The translations under genes and the position numbers were made by a program. Under the pieces are notes generated by a model. That model did not search any database. It was given only the letters and a program-made list of their open reading frames with translations, and was not told where the DNA came from. Shown here one piece after another: positions 35,304-47,435 of a stretch of 64,000 bases of DNA; position 1 is the first letter of the stretch; the number at the start of each line of letters is the position of its first letter. The DNA lies in NCBI GenBank assembly GCA_013399875.1, contig VXAZ01005694.1, positions 3,206,817 to 3,270,816 of the forward strand, written 5' to 3'. Source of the DNA: Gymnorhina tibicen. Lineage: Eukaryota > Chordata > Aves > Passeriformes > Artamidae.

Positions 35304-38300
35304 GAGGAAAGCCCGAACTCCTCGCCCTGTCCTGTAGCTGCTCACTCCACGTTGTCCCTCAGGCTCCTCCCGCACAGCTTGCTGTCCCTGGCTCTACGGT
35401 GGCTTTCGCTTGTCCAAGAGAGGACCTGGTGGAGGAACCTGTTCGTGGCTTTTCCTCCTGGCATGGCTGACCAAGGCCCTGAACAAGCTGCCACCAGGGT
35501 GTTGTGCGGTGACCATCTTCATCCTGCAACATCCTGGTCCAGGCCCTCGGGGAGGAGCAGCTGGTGCCCACATCTTCCTTCTCCTGAGGAGAGGTGGTGT
35601 CTCTAGACAGCTTAGACTGATTGCTGTCCACTTCCCTGTTTTTCTTGCCTTTCCATGTGAAACTCCACAGAGCGCCCCACAGCACACAGCTATGCTTCAC
35701 CCCAGAGAGATCGCTGTCACCAGGTTCAGATCCCAGATAGCTGTTGATTGATGGAGCACAAAACATCAGCAAATATGTAACCGGAGGGGATGTGCAGAAC
35801 AAAGGATCCTAGTGCAGAACAAGGGATTCTAGTGAGGAGTCCTGCATGCTGGTAGCTATAGGACATCACCCCACACCTGGAGAAGTGCTTACGGGCAGTG
35901 TGTGCTGCTCACAAGTGCCGTGTTTCGGCCCTGCACGGTCTCCAGACGTGTTCGCTGCATCCATTGGGGCTGGCACTGTGAGCCAGAGCCCAGCGGAGCA
36001 GGCAGCCTTTCTCTTCTGGAGCATCCTCCCCTCTGCAGCTGTGTGCAGTAGCCACACCCTGACCCTAAAAAGCAGCTAAAAGGGTAAAGGGAGGGCTCTT
36101 TTGCTACAGGCTGTTCAAGTCTCCTACACTGACCAAAACAAGGTTCGTGCAGAGGCAAGGCTGTGTGATAGAGGTTTTACAGCATGTGCAGATCTCCACC
36201 CAAGATGAAGCAGGGTAGTTCCTGCCAAGCACCCTCCCTGGCTGTGTCCCTGGGTGGGAAACAGTAAGGTGGAGCATAATGCCCATGGATGGGCCAGTTC
36301 ATACCTTTTTCAGGCCACACCCAAATCCCAGCTGATGGCAGGCAAGAACTCCTGAGGCAGCTGGCAGGATGCAGCCACCATGCTCCTACCCACCCCTGTG
36401 AACCTGTGCTGACTTCTCTTGGGAAGTGTCTGTTCAGCCAGCTACTGTCACTGGCACATCCCGGCTCCCAGCACACAAACCACAGAGGGCTGTGAGTTCT
36501 TGTAGATGGTGCTGGAGGAGTGTAACACCTTGGAGAAGGCTGGGAAGAATTTCAGAGCCGTCCTAAAGCAGCAGCATATTTCTTGGTGATAAGGCTTTGT
36601 GAAAGGAGGTGGCTCATCACAGCACCACGTGTAGGTGTGACAGTGATGCTCCAGCTGTGCCAGCCTCCCAGTGACCCCACACAGAGATACCCTTGTACAC
36701 AGAGTGTTTGCTGAGCACGCATGCCGTCACTTAGTGCTGGTTAGTCTTTCCCCTCCCCTGGCACAGCATTGCCAGGTCTGCTTACACTCCCAGCTGCAGA
36801 TCAGAATCAACAAACGCATAAATGAGCATCCAAGAAAAGGTAAGTCCCACCCATCTTTCCTACCAAAGAGTCTGGTCTCAGAAGTGACACACTGCAGTCC
36901 CCCAGGGTCCTGCTGCAGGTGACAGCTGAGGGATGAGCCTTTGCACAATTGTCTTGCACTCCAACAGTAGCTTCAAAATGCTGCAGATTGGCCCTGTGCT
37001 CCCTATCCCTAGGACTCGCCAGAGCACGGGGCCAACCTGCTCTTCTGCCAGTCTTCCAGCCTGTGGATCAGTAACAGAAGGAACAAAGAAGTTTTCTGGT
37101 GAAAGCTAAAGTCAGACCCCTTCGGGAGTGGGTCCCCTGCCAACTCATCAGTGCATCTTGATTAATGTTGCTTCAGATGTGTAACCAATTTGTGTTTGTA
37201 CACATGGCTCTCAGCAGCTACGGCAGTTCGTGGTCTCCAACACCCCGAGCTGAGATCATGCCCTGTCCCACGTGTAATTGTTACAGTGTTTGTGTCCAAA
37301 AAATCGTGACTGTTAAATAGACATGAGGAAATGCTGAATTTACGGGCTTGGTCTTATAGAGCCAAAAACCAAACACTGAAAGCTGCAATCATAGCTCATC
37401 ACCATTAATCTCAGCCAGTTACAGACGCGTCATCTTTCCTTGTCCCTGAATTGTCTGTGCCAGTATAGCTGAAAATTTCTATTCCAATTTCACCTGTTTT
37501 TATGAACCGGGGCAATAAGGAAACCACTCTTTATAAACATACATGTCCTTAGAGAGGGACATCTGTGCTCAAAAAATGTGTTAAAGCTCTAAACTTTGCA
37601 GTAGTGACCCTTCCTAGAGACCTGCTTTTGCCTGTGCATCCAGGTCCCATAACCTCCCTCCCCTCAAATGCAGACTGAGGATGGCACAGGTGGGTGATGG
37701 GCAAAGGACTCAATTTTTGAGGGAGGCCTTAAAACCATGGAAGACTGTTTCTTCAAGCTTCACTGGGGCAGCTCAGGTCTGGGGAAGAACAAATCAGTAC
37801 TTTTTTTAACTCTTGGCCAAAGAGCTTGATTGCTGGCAGAGCTGTTCAAAGGTGAGTGGAAAGAAAGGTCCAGAAAACCAAGTTCTTTCCTTGGTTGCTG
37901 AGGAAATCTCTAAACCCCCAATTCCTATTTGCTAGGATTTTAGCCCCAGCATCTCTCTGACTTGTGGCCTTGCCTGTGGCACATCGTTCCAGATGTAGCA
38001 GCAGGGGCTGCTCATAATAACAATATTTGATGAGATTTCACCATTTGCTCGGTTTTCTGCTTGTGACCTTCTCCTTTGCTCTCTCTCCTGCCTTGCTCTT
38101 TTCTGTTCTCTTGCCTCAGTCCTTCCCCACTATCATCCGTCCAGTGGAAATTATCTACCTCAGCTTTCCTCCTCCTGCTTTCGTAGTTCCACTACTGTCA
38201 AACTACAGCTCTCCCACCTTTTTCTTCTCCTTTCTATTCTTTCCTCATTTCTATCTCTTTCTATTTTCACCAGCTTCTCCTCCCTGTTTCTCTCATGTGC

Positions 38301-41300
38301 TCTCCTTCCAGCTTAGAACTCCTTCCTGCGTGCCTGTGGCTTAGCCTCTCACTGTGTGCATGCTCAGCCCTTCTGCCTACTGAAAGCTGGACCTCAGGAT
38401 CCCACAGAGGACCCCAGCTTTTCACGGGATCCAATCCCTAAGAACCAATTTCCATCCCAATATCAAAATTATAATGAAGTTCCAGATATTTCTCTTCCTC
38501 TGTGCACCAGAAAACGTTGTGCCAAGCAATACTATCTCATGGTATTACCAGAAAGACATTTCAACCCACATTCCATCAGTGTGCCCAGAGCTGTGCCTGT
38601 TCCGAAAGATTCTGTGGCCTTTCCTGTTTTTGCACTATTTTATTTCCACCATGAATGTCTGGATCTGTGAAATCTGGCATGCATAACCTTGCAGGTAGGA
38701 ATTTGCCCTTAGTCAAGCTCTGTCTGATGGACTGATCCCCTTCAACTGCATTTCAAACTCATCCCATCCTTAGCACTAGAAGAGCATTCTCACCTTCATT
38801 GGGCACAGGTTTCCCATCTAGTGAGAAGTCAGGGATGGTGATGGACCCCCTTAAGCTCATCCCACACCTCTGAAATGCCTCTGTGGGTGGGTCTGTCAAA
38901 GCAGCCACACCTGTTCATTGACTGTAAGAACCACTTCTGTCCCATTCCCACGGTGTCACATCTGCTGACCGCCGCTCTGCTCCTCATTCCTTCTGACTCA
39001 CCCAGAATACACAGAGGATACACAGCCAGGGTGTGGGATGCTCTCCTGTCCCCACTGCTGTGGTTCAGAAGGGGATTGTGGTCCCCTGTGCTCACCTACA
39101 GCACTCCTGCCTTTTCTCTGCCCCCTCGCCTCCCCTGCACCTGCCGGCCTCTCCCTCCCACCATAGGCAGGCGCTTGAAATAATCCTTTATGAAACCTCT
39201 TAATTCTAAGGAGCTATTTAGGGACCTATGTTCAAATCCCTCTGAAATCCTCTTTTTCCTGAGGCCTGCAAAATATAAAATAAAAGCCACTGCCCCCATC
39301 CTCTGCTGCAGTGGGGGCTGACATGGGCCATGGGAAAGGCAGGACTGTTCTGTTACTGCTCAAGAGCTGCTTCCCCTGGAGATCCGGGTGTGATCCTCTC
39401 CCCTGGGAGAGGGGAGCTCTTCCTGCTGCCGTTCTAGAAGATGTGCTCCAACAGCTGGCAGCTGGTTGTAAAACACATGTGCCATGTCCAAGGCAGGATA
39501 TGATGCCGTGTGGCACTGCAAGGCGTTGTCTGGCCAGCCACTGTGCAGCTTGTAGTTTCTCCACAGCTCTGTTACATGGTGTGTTGAGAGGAGTTGTGTT
39601 GTGCATCAGGGGTGCCCTTAAAGCTGGTGTCATTCTGGATGAGCAATTTGTCCTTATCCCTTGCCTGTTCCAGGGGGCTTCTCTCGGGACTAGAGGATCC
39701 TGGTTGCATTTGGTGGTGTTGGCCAAATGGGAAGGGGGTCTGCACCACTGAGGGGACATATCCACTGCGGTTCGGCTCATACTGAGGGCTAGCAGCTTCC
39801 ACTGAGCTCTGCCTGCCTTCCTCAGGAGCTGAGTGCATGAGGCGTGGTGCTCAGCTCCGGGTGCCAGCACCGGCACTGGAGGCTGCGCGGTGTGCCCGTA
39901 CAGCACAGCCGGGCGCGGGGGCATCCCGGCATCCCCAGTGCAGCCCTGGCCGGGGCAGCACTGCCACGGGCACCGTGGGGCTCCTGACAAGTACGTGTCC
40001 ATCATGCCTGTGATGTTGTCAGCCGCGGAGTGTCCGTGTCTGGAGATGCTCAGGAGAGGTCAGTGCTCCCCGCGCCAATACCTGACAGCCATGACGCTGA
40101 TGGAGATGCCTCCTGACAGCCCAGCATGACACCGCTGTGCTGCCAAGAAAACGGCACCAGCACTCACCGGGGCCCCAGGGACCAGCCACGGGCCCTCGTG
40201 GGGTGGCACGTGTCCCCACCACAGCTCCTGGGAGAAGCAGCCCCCACCCCCACAGCTGCAGCCCTGTGCGGAGAGGTCACGGAGGGATCTATTCTGGGGG
40301 GTCGAGGTGTTTCTGCTTCCAGATGAAAAAAAACCAACTCATCAGGAAGGGACTTGTCTGAATCACTGGTGTGATGATACGGGGAGCAGGCTGGCCTCCG
40401 AGGGTCCCACAGCCAGAACACAGGGGCAGGTAAACTGCTGGGGGGCACTGCTGCCTGATCCCTGCATCTCCCACAAGCCCAGGGGCCACTGGCAGAGCAG
40501 GGCAGGGTGGCACACCCGGATGTTTTTCTGCCTTTGAAGGCTGCGTGGCTTGGAGAAGACTTGGCCAGTTTGTATTGCATTGTGCTGTTTGGGAAAATAC
40601 AAATATCCCTGCAGTGACCCCATGAAGAAAAGCACCTGCTAGTTTTGTGCTGACGCTGCTGACCCAGATCCAGAAAAAACCTGCTCCGTGTCTGTCCAGA
40701 CAAAAAGTTCTATCGTGTAAACTCATCCCTTGCCATCAACCCAAAGAGCACTGCCTGCTGTCTGCTCAGCAGCTCCAGAGCCCCTTACACAGACCTGGGG
40801 GTACATCAGTCCCCAGCCTGCCCTGGGGGATGAGGGCAAGACATGGTGGCACCTGTGCCCCCGTCCCAGCACACAGGCAGTGCCAGCTCCCTGCCCTGCT
40901 CTCTGCCCGTCCCCAGGGAGCACATGTGCCTTTTGGACAGTTTGTTCTTGTCTGAGTGGCTGAGCCCACTTGCCTGCCACCCTCTTGTCTCTGCATCCCC
41001 CTCCAGCACACGCCAGAGCTGACTGACACGCCTTAAAAAAAACTCCTAGGTGTGAAGGAGGGCAAGAGATGGAGAGGGATGACTGCGCTTGGTTGGAGAG
41101 GGACAACACCCCCCTCTGCCTCTCCCTGCCCTCCCGATGGAGCCACCAGGTCCTGGCCAAGCGGCCGCTCTGGGTCGCTGCCTGCCCAGCCCGGGGCACA
41201 AATGCTTTGATGTGTTTTCGAAGTGCATTTGGTCCTGTGGGGGGGAGAGAAAGAGAGCTGACATCTCTGTCCCCTCTCTGCACTTACTGCAAATGAAGGG

Positions 41301-42479
41301 ATTAGAAGTTATAATCCAAGATTCTTATTTTAAAGCGGCTTTTCAGCTCTGTGAGGGGAACTTCAGCGTGATGCTCCTGGGGGAGGTGGTGGCAGAGCAG
41401 CTGTCACAGCCCCAGTCACGGCGGGTGTTTGGGCATCGGCGGCCGAGGCTCAGTGGCACTGGAACGCTCCAGGCTGCGGGAGGGGCTGTCAGAGTGGCAC
41501 TTGTGCAGGGGGTGGGAGAGTGTGTGTGTGGGGGGGGTTCTGCAGGCCCGGGTACGGGGGTGTCCCACCACTGGGCACTTGCCTTGGCACCGGGGAGTGC
41601 AGCCAAGCACTGGGCAGGTGCCACCGTCAGGCTGCACCAATGGATTTACAGGGGTTTCCAGATGTTTTGAGCTCTGAAAAGAAAGAGTGGGCTCTTTCTT
41701 TGGGAATGGAGGGCAGGTCTGTATTAGCCAGCACCGTTTAAATGGGAACTACCTGGGTGGGCAGTACAGCCATGGTGAGTGATGTGGCAGCCCAGACCCC
41801 CTGACAGCATCCAGCCATGGCCAGGTGGGGATCACGGGCACCCGGCCCCGTGGGGGCTGCCCCCATCCCCGGCAGCACCGTGGACCCCAGGATGACCCTC
41901 CAGCTGTGGGGACTCCTCTGCAGGGCAGAGCCTCGGGATCTGAGTGAGATCGGCTGCTGCCAATGCCCATGGAGCATCTGCTCTTGGGATGCTGAGTGCC
42001 GGCTTGCACAGCCCAAAGCATCCTGCAGCCCTTGGAGAGCTTTTGTCCCACACTGCCAGCAGCGTCTGCTCTGGAGAAGTACAGTGATCTTTCTTCTTTT
42101 GCATTTCTTAACTCCTTCTCCTTCTTCCCACTGCATTCATGACAGACGTGTGCAAAATGTTAGCAAACTGCTGGTTTTTTCACTGGCATCCCTGCAGCCT
42201 TTCCCTCTGCTAATTATTATAGCTGTGCCTCTTCTAGGGCAAGTCGACAGATGGCCAGGGCTTTATCTTTGAACAAGCTATTTAGATAGGGCTCTGGCTT
42301 TTCCCTTGCACATTTCTTTCCTGGCTGCATGTCCTGAGCTGCTGGATGGGTTGTCCTTTTCATTAGGGATGCCAGAAGCTGTGAGCTGAGACTGAAGGCT
42401 GAGGTCAGATCCCAGAAGATGGGTTCTTTTCTTTCCTCTTAGAAAGGGAAGATAATTCTACCCTGGTTCATGTGGCCTC
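35304..42479 (+). other. 3' flank and probable 3' UTR of the GAT-1-like gene
   Basis: I recognise no gene here. The proximal part must include the 3' UTR. The first AATAAA that I find on the plus strand is at 39279-39284, so the UTR is long or uses a variant signal. Contents: a near-perfect 21-base duplication at about 35791-35832, a strongly pyrimidine-rich stretch at about 38050-38330, and CpG-richer patches near 39840-40010 and 41150-41460. A 257-codon minus-strand frame (39232-40005) has no family resemblance and is not called a gene. Confidence 0.6.
39279..39284 (+). terminator. Candidate poly(A) signal for the GAT-1-like gene
   Basis: AATAAA at 39279-39284 is the first canonical signal seen downstream of the stop codon, nearly 4 kb away. 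Use is unproven; a variant signal closer to the stop is equally possible. Confidence 0.22.
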
Positions 42480-42965
42480 ACTGACTGCTATGCTTTGGAT
42501 TTAGTATGAGAATAATGTTGATAACACACTGCTGTTTTAGTTGTTGCTAAGTAGTGCTCACCCTAAATTAAGGGTCCCATGCTCTGCCAGTGAGGAGAGG
42601 CACCAGAAGCTGGGAGGGAGCATGGCCAGGACAGCTGACCCAAACTGGCCAAAGGGATATTCCATAGCATAGCACTTCATGTTCCATACATAAAGTGGGG
42701 GGAGCTGGCTGGGAGCTGCTGATCACTGCTGGGGGATGGGCTGGGCATTGGTCAGTGGGTGGTGAGCAATTGCATTGTGAATCTTTCTCTCATTTTCACT
42801 TCATTATTTTTATTATTTGACTTTATTTCAGTTATTAAACTGTTCTTATCTCAACCCACAAGTTTTACCCTTTTCTGATCTCCTCCCTGTTCCACCAAGA
42901 GTGGTGGGGGGAAAGAAAGTGAGCAGCTGCAAGGTACTTAGTTGCTGGCTGGGATTAATCCACAA
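42480..42965 (+). mobile_element. Solo LTR of an avian endogenous retrovirus (ERVL-like)
   Basis: Recognised from landmarks of an LTR common in Neoaves, especially songbirds. These are TTGATAACACACTG...TTAGTTGTTGCTAAG near the left, GGGAGCATGGCCAGGACAGC at about 42618, a degenerate TATA region near 42690, GTGAGCAATTGCATTGTG at about 42761, TTATTAAACTGTTCTTATCT (poly(A) signal region) at about 42832, and the GTACTTAGTTGCTGGCTGGG end near 42935. It is on the plus strand. No gag, pol or env reading frame adjoins it, so it is a solo LTR. It has decayed from consensus and is therefore not recent. The edges are approximate. Confidence 0.75.
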
Positions 42966-44849
42966 GATAAAGAAAATGTACTGAAAAGTCAAGCCTTCCA
43001 TAATGGGAGGGAATAGGAAGGTGTACACAGATGGGTTTATATCACTCAAAGTGTTTTTGCTGCTACAGCCTTGATCCTACACTCCTGGGGAAGAAGATCC
43101 TTCTGTTCCCTGTGTTTGTTTTTTTAAAATGAACTTGATATTGTTTGGGACACCCTACCCTTCATGAGAAGGAAGGATTAGGAAGACGGGATTCTTGTTT
43201 TCAAAAAAGTCATTGGTAACTGTGCCCCACTGTGAGACCCCAAGGCTGGAGCACGGGTGCTGTGTAAAATGAGATCCTGCCCTACATGCCTGAGAACATT
43301 CCCAGCTCATGGATTCTATGATTTAAGACAGAAAACAGCTCTTCAGCCAGCTTTTAACCTCAGTTGCACTCACCAGCTGCAGAAAAGTTGCTTCAAGACC
43401 CACCACGTGTGAGAGAGTTCCCAAACTGGTTAAATCCCACAGGCCTGCTAACCATGCACCATCATCCTTGAGGCACCTGCTTATTTTCAGCTGCCTTTCC
43501 CAGGTCAGGCAGGTATGTGTGCATGACACCAGGCTGCTGACTTAAGCGTCTGAGCAGTGACTTTACAGAGGGGCACCTCTTCCCCAGCAGCTGGTGATGA
43601 CAGGAAACCTCAGTCTGTGGGGAACGGTGGAGCCTGACTCTGATCAGGGCACCCCCTTTCAGCACAGCCTTCCCAGAGTACCCCAGACGAGGTGTAGAGG
43701 GACCCATGGTGACCTGCACACAACAGCGACACTGCAGACAGTGTGGGTTTGTGTGACCTTCCTGCCACCACACTGCTCCGGGAGAACTTCCCTCTCTGTG
43801 GGGGCATTGGGATGGGCCCCTGAGCCCAGAGGCAGCACCTTCAGAGCAGGAGGCAGCAGGCTGCGAAGTGCTGAGTTCAGTGGCGAGTCTGCGTTCTGCT
43901 TGACAGGGCTGGATAGAGCCCACTTACAGCAAAACATTTGAGGGATGTGCTTCATTAAAAGTCTGTGTGAAAAGTTTCAGAGAAAAATTGCATCTCAAGA
44001 TTCTCTGTGGAAAAGAGCGGTGTATTTTGATCAATCCCAACCACGCTATGTATCGGTTATTGCACATAATGGATGCTCTATAGATATAACAGGGTACAGG
44101 TGCACTGTGACAATTGTGGTATCTGCTTTTTGGGTTGTAATCCTTTGTACCAGCACTACCTACATATGTCTACATAGGATCCTTCCCAGAAAGACTTGCC
44201 ATCTTCTGATTAACAACAGTACCTGTACATTGGAGCAAGTGAGGATTATTTCACATATAGACAATCTGGTTTTATTGCTTTCATCTTTACTTTACAGCCA
44301 GGTGCGTGATTGAAACATCAGCCAGGAACTTCAATGATCTTCTGTTTCAAAACATCTTAGAAAATGGCTGTTTGGGATGGGCTGACTTATGATATATCCA
44401 TGGCACACAAAAACATAAATGGAAGCCTCTGAATCCCTGGGAAATATCCTGTCTATGTCTGGGAGGGATTTCTGTCCTCCCAAGTGTTTCATGGTGAGCC
44501 TGGGAATCTAAGGGATTCTTTGAAGCCAGCAAAGAATGTGCAACCTATAGACAGGGGGTTTTTTAGCAGGTGCAATCTGAATCCAGCATCTATTCGACCC
44601 AGCTGCAGAGATGTAGCTTGGCTCCCCCACCCTCGCAGAGGAGAGCTCGCTTTGTGTGCACGTGCTTGATTCTCTCTCAGAGGTCAGCTTCATTAACCTT
44701 GGGGTTATGCTTTGTGTAAATATGCACTCGTATCTGATCTGCACAGGAAATGTCATTTTCCTGACGTGTCTCCCATCCAAATGTTCCCCAGGCCCGAGCC
44801 TGCGTAGCTGGTGAGATGTGCTGCAGCCAGCACAGCTGTCCCGCTCACA
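42966..44849. other. Intergenic DNA between solo LTR and CpG island
   Basis: No gene, repeat family or RNA gene is recognised. Open frames such as 43462-43923 (-) lack any family resemblance. Confidence 0.6.
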
Positions 44850-45440
44850 GCTCACGGTGCCTGTGCCCCGTAGCTCTGCCCAGCACGTTCTGCAGAGGTG
44901 CCCACAGGCTCTCTGAGGCGCAGTCCCGCGTGGTGGCAGGCGGTGTGAGCGCTGCCCCGCGGCGTGCGCTGGGCCCTGGTGCGCGGCCGCTGTGTTCCAC
45001 TCGTGCCGCAGCGCACGGGCGGCGGCGAGCGCCCGGCAAGGCTGGGCGGGCTCCCTCCCCGAGGTGCAGCCTGCGCAGCCGAGAGCATCCGGCGAGATGG
45101 ACAGCAGCGAGCTGCGGCACGGAAGGGCTCTGCCTTCTCCCCTCACCGTTTTCCTCTCTGCCTCACTGCAGGGGTGAATTTCACAATTAAGTTGCCACCT
45201 CCCGAACAAGTTTATTGCTTCCTGGTCTCCTCCGGATCTGATCCTCAGAGTGCCTGAGCATTGAGCTAGCTCCTGCCGCTTTCGACAAGAAAGCAGCAGC
45301 AGCCGGAGCAGGCTGCCCCCGAGGCCAGCAGGAGTCCGGGATGCTCAGCGCTCCACGGGAGCTCCCCTCGGTGCGTGGCCATGCGCCTGCACACGCCGCT
45401 GGAGCCCAGGGACACCGGGGCGGGGGCTGAGGCAAAGAAG
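44850..45440. promoter_or_regulatory. Intergenic CpG island with associated start codon and splice-acceptor-like site
   Basis: Dense CpGs, strongest at 44919-45125, lie between the 3' ends of two convergent genes, where no promoter is expected. An ATG in strong context at 45097 opens a 26-codon frame. A long pyrimidine tract ends in CACTGCAG at 45171, followed by a plus-strand frame to 45257. This may mark the promoter of an unannotated lncRNA or small gene, or a regulatory CpG island. No protein family is recognised. Confidence 0.45.
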
Positions 45441-47425
45441 ACATTGGCGCACAAGTGACATTATCTCAATATAATTTCTAAAACTCTATTGATTGAACAG
45501 ATAAAATACCTCTGATCTATTTTTGTTATTTTTGTTACAAAATATTAGCCATTTGGACTCTTTGCTAGGTGTGACCACACCACTTTTCCCAAAGGAAGCT
45601 TTTGTTGGTGATATTTACAGCAGGAGACAGGTACAGACAGACAGGTGCTTTCAAAAGCCTACGCACAGGTAACACTTCCGTTGTTAGATTTTGAAAAGAC
45701 ACATTCAGATGGGGTCGTGACTAGTGTCGAAGAGCTGGGTGACTTCAAAGCTGCTGTCCCAGGCATGGCTGCGAACGAGAGGGCAGGACAAGGACAGCTC
45801 TAGCTCACGAAACACTGCCGGCAGTCCCTGGAGCCTACACTAGCACAGTGAGGCAGCTGGTGGAGTGGGAGACGGGGGGAGCTTGCTCAGCAACTTGCAT
45901 TTCAAAGCAGAGACTCTGCCAAGCAGCAGCTTCCTTGGTTTGGGGCTCAGATTTGTTTTGGAAACCTCGGAAACACGTGCAGGTAGTTGCGGGTTGAGCC
46001 TTCGAAAAACATGTAACAAAACTCAAACCCTTACGGCTCAGAGGCCCTCAACACTCCCAAATCTGGTGGTACCTTTCAGTATGAGTACTGATGAAATTTT
46101 GGTTGTGGACCATACCCACACCTTTCATTTACAGCAAGGAGAGAAAATGTGAACAGTGGGATGCTTTGAAAGCCTTGTGAGAGCACTGAGTGTTGCTAAC
46201 CCAGCGGCCCAGACTATGGCATTAAAAACTGCTACAGCAGCAGACAAATACCGCCTTAAACCCAAACCGTTTGTGAGGCTCGATTCTCCTGTCACATTTT
46301 CCCATCCCTTTGCTACTGGTGCAAACAGATTAATTACACTGGGCCTGCACCAGCATGAGCAAGCATCAGGATAGAGCCTGATGTAACACAGCTCAGCCTC
46401 TCCTACTGTTCAGCAAAGCCACCTTCTCATTTGTCCACTGACTACCCGGCACTCACTGCAGAACACTTTTCACTAGGTTTCTCTTTTCGCTCTCCCCCCA
46501 CTCCTTTTTTAATATAGAAGGGCATGAATTTGGCAGCAAAAAGACACTGGTTCATTTGGGTTGAGTTAATCTCTGCAGCAGCTCCCTGCCTGACTCCTCC
46601 ACCTGAAAGATTGTGCTAGGTTCATGATCAGAATCACTGCTGTCAAGAGCTGGTGATTTTTCTTTGGGCTGGTCCCTCCAGCTGGGATGTGGTACACATT
46701 TTGTCCTTATTAGGTTGTCGCTGAGATGCTCCTTCTAGCCTGCACCCTGTCAGTCTGTGTGCAAGGGTGTCTGCTCACAGCTGTACAGCTACACTGAGCC
46801 TGCGTGTCTCGCTGGTGTGTGGGAGGACTGTGGGAGCAGACAATACAATAGATCAGATGAGGTGCAGATATGTTTTAAAGTGCTTGTCATCCTTCGAGAC
46901 CAACCTTCCAAGGGAAAGAAAAAAATCTGTATTTTGAAGTGAAGTCCGAAGGGGTCGGCTCCACAGTGGAATTTTGACCAACCTGTTCCATGACAACCTG
47001 GAATAGAGTAGTTTTGTGCCTCTCCAGCTAAACCCCACAGAAGATGTGGTAGCCAGCAGGCTAGAAGACAGCAAGGGTTATCTACATTTGCTTCTCTGTC
47101 CAAAGCTCAAGGCCAGCCGTAGCCTTTGCGAGATCAGGGAAACAGAACCAACCTGCCCTGAGAGGTCTGTGCCTCAGGTACCTCAGCACTTCAGTTCACG
47201 CACTTCTACCCTTCATCCAGCATGGAGAAGGGAGGCTCAAGGCAGTTCCCTTATTTCCTCTTTAAATTCATGTAGCTCTCCCAATCAATTATTAAAGCAG
47301 CAAACATCTTGTGTAGGAACTTCATAGGCATTGTTATAAATATTTTATCTAAAAAAATTATTTCCTCAAGTATCTTAAGGTTTTTTGCTGTTGTCACTTA
47401 GTGTTAAATGTCAAGTAAAATCTAA
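45441..47425. other. Intergenic DNA downstream of IQSEC3
   Basis: No gene or transposon is recognised. Confidence 0.6.
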
Positions 47426-47435
47426 TTTATTTATT
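47426..47435 (-). terminator. IQSEC3: Candidate poly(A) signal pair for IQSEC3
   Basis: The minus strand reads AATAAATAAA (plus-strand TTTATTTATT at 47426-47435), two overlapping canonical signals about 2.6 kb past the IQSEC3 stop. I saw no canonical minus-strand signal between the stop and this point. Use is inferred. Confidence 0.35.

Noticed and set aside
39232..40005. 257-codon open frame on the minus strand
   Set aside because: Starts in a CpG-rich patch and shows no recognisable domain or codon pattern; most likely chance, though an unknown repeat origin cannot be excluded.
43308..43325. ATTCTATGATTT as a plus-strand CR1 tail
   Set aside because: The sequence before it does not match the CR1 3' region; a single short match is not enough.
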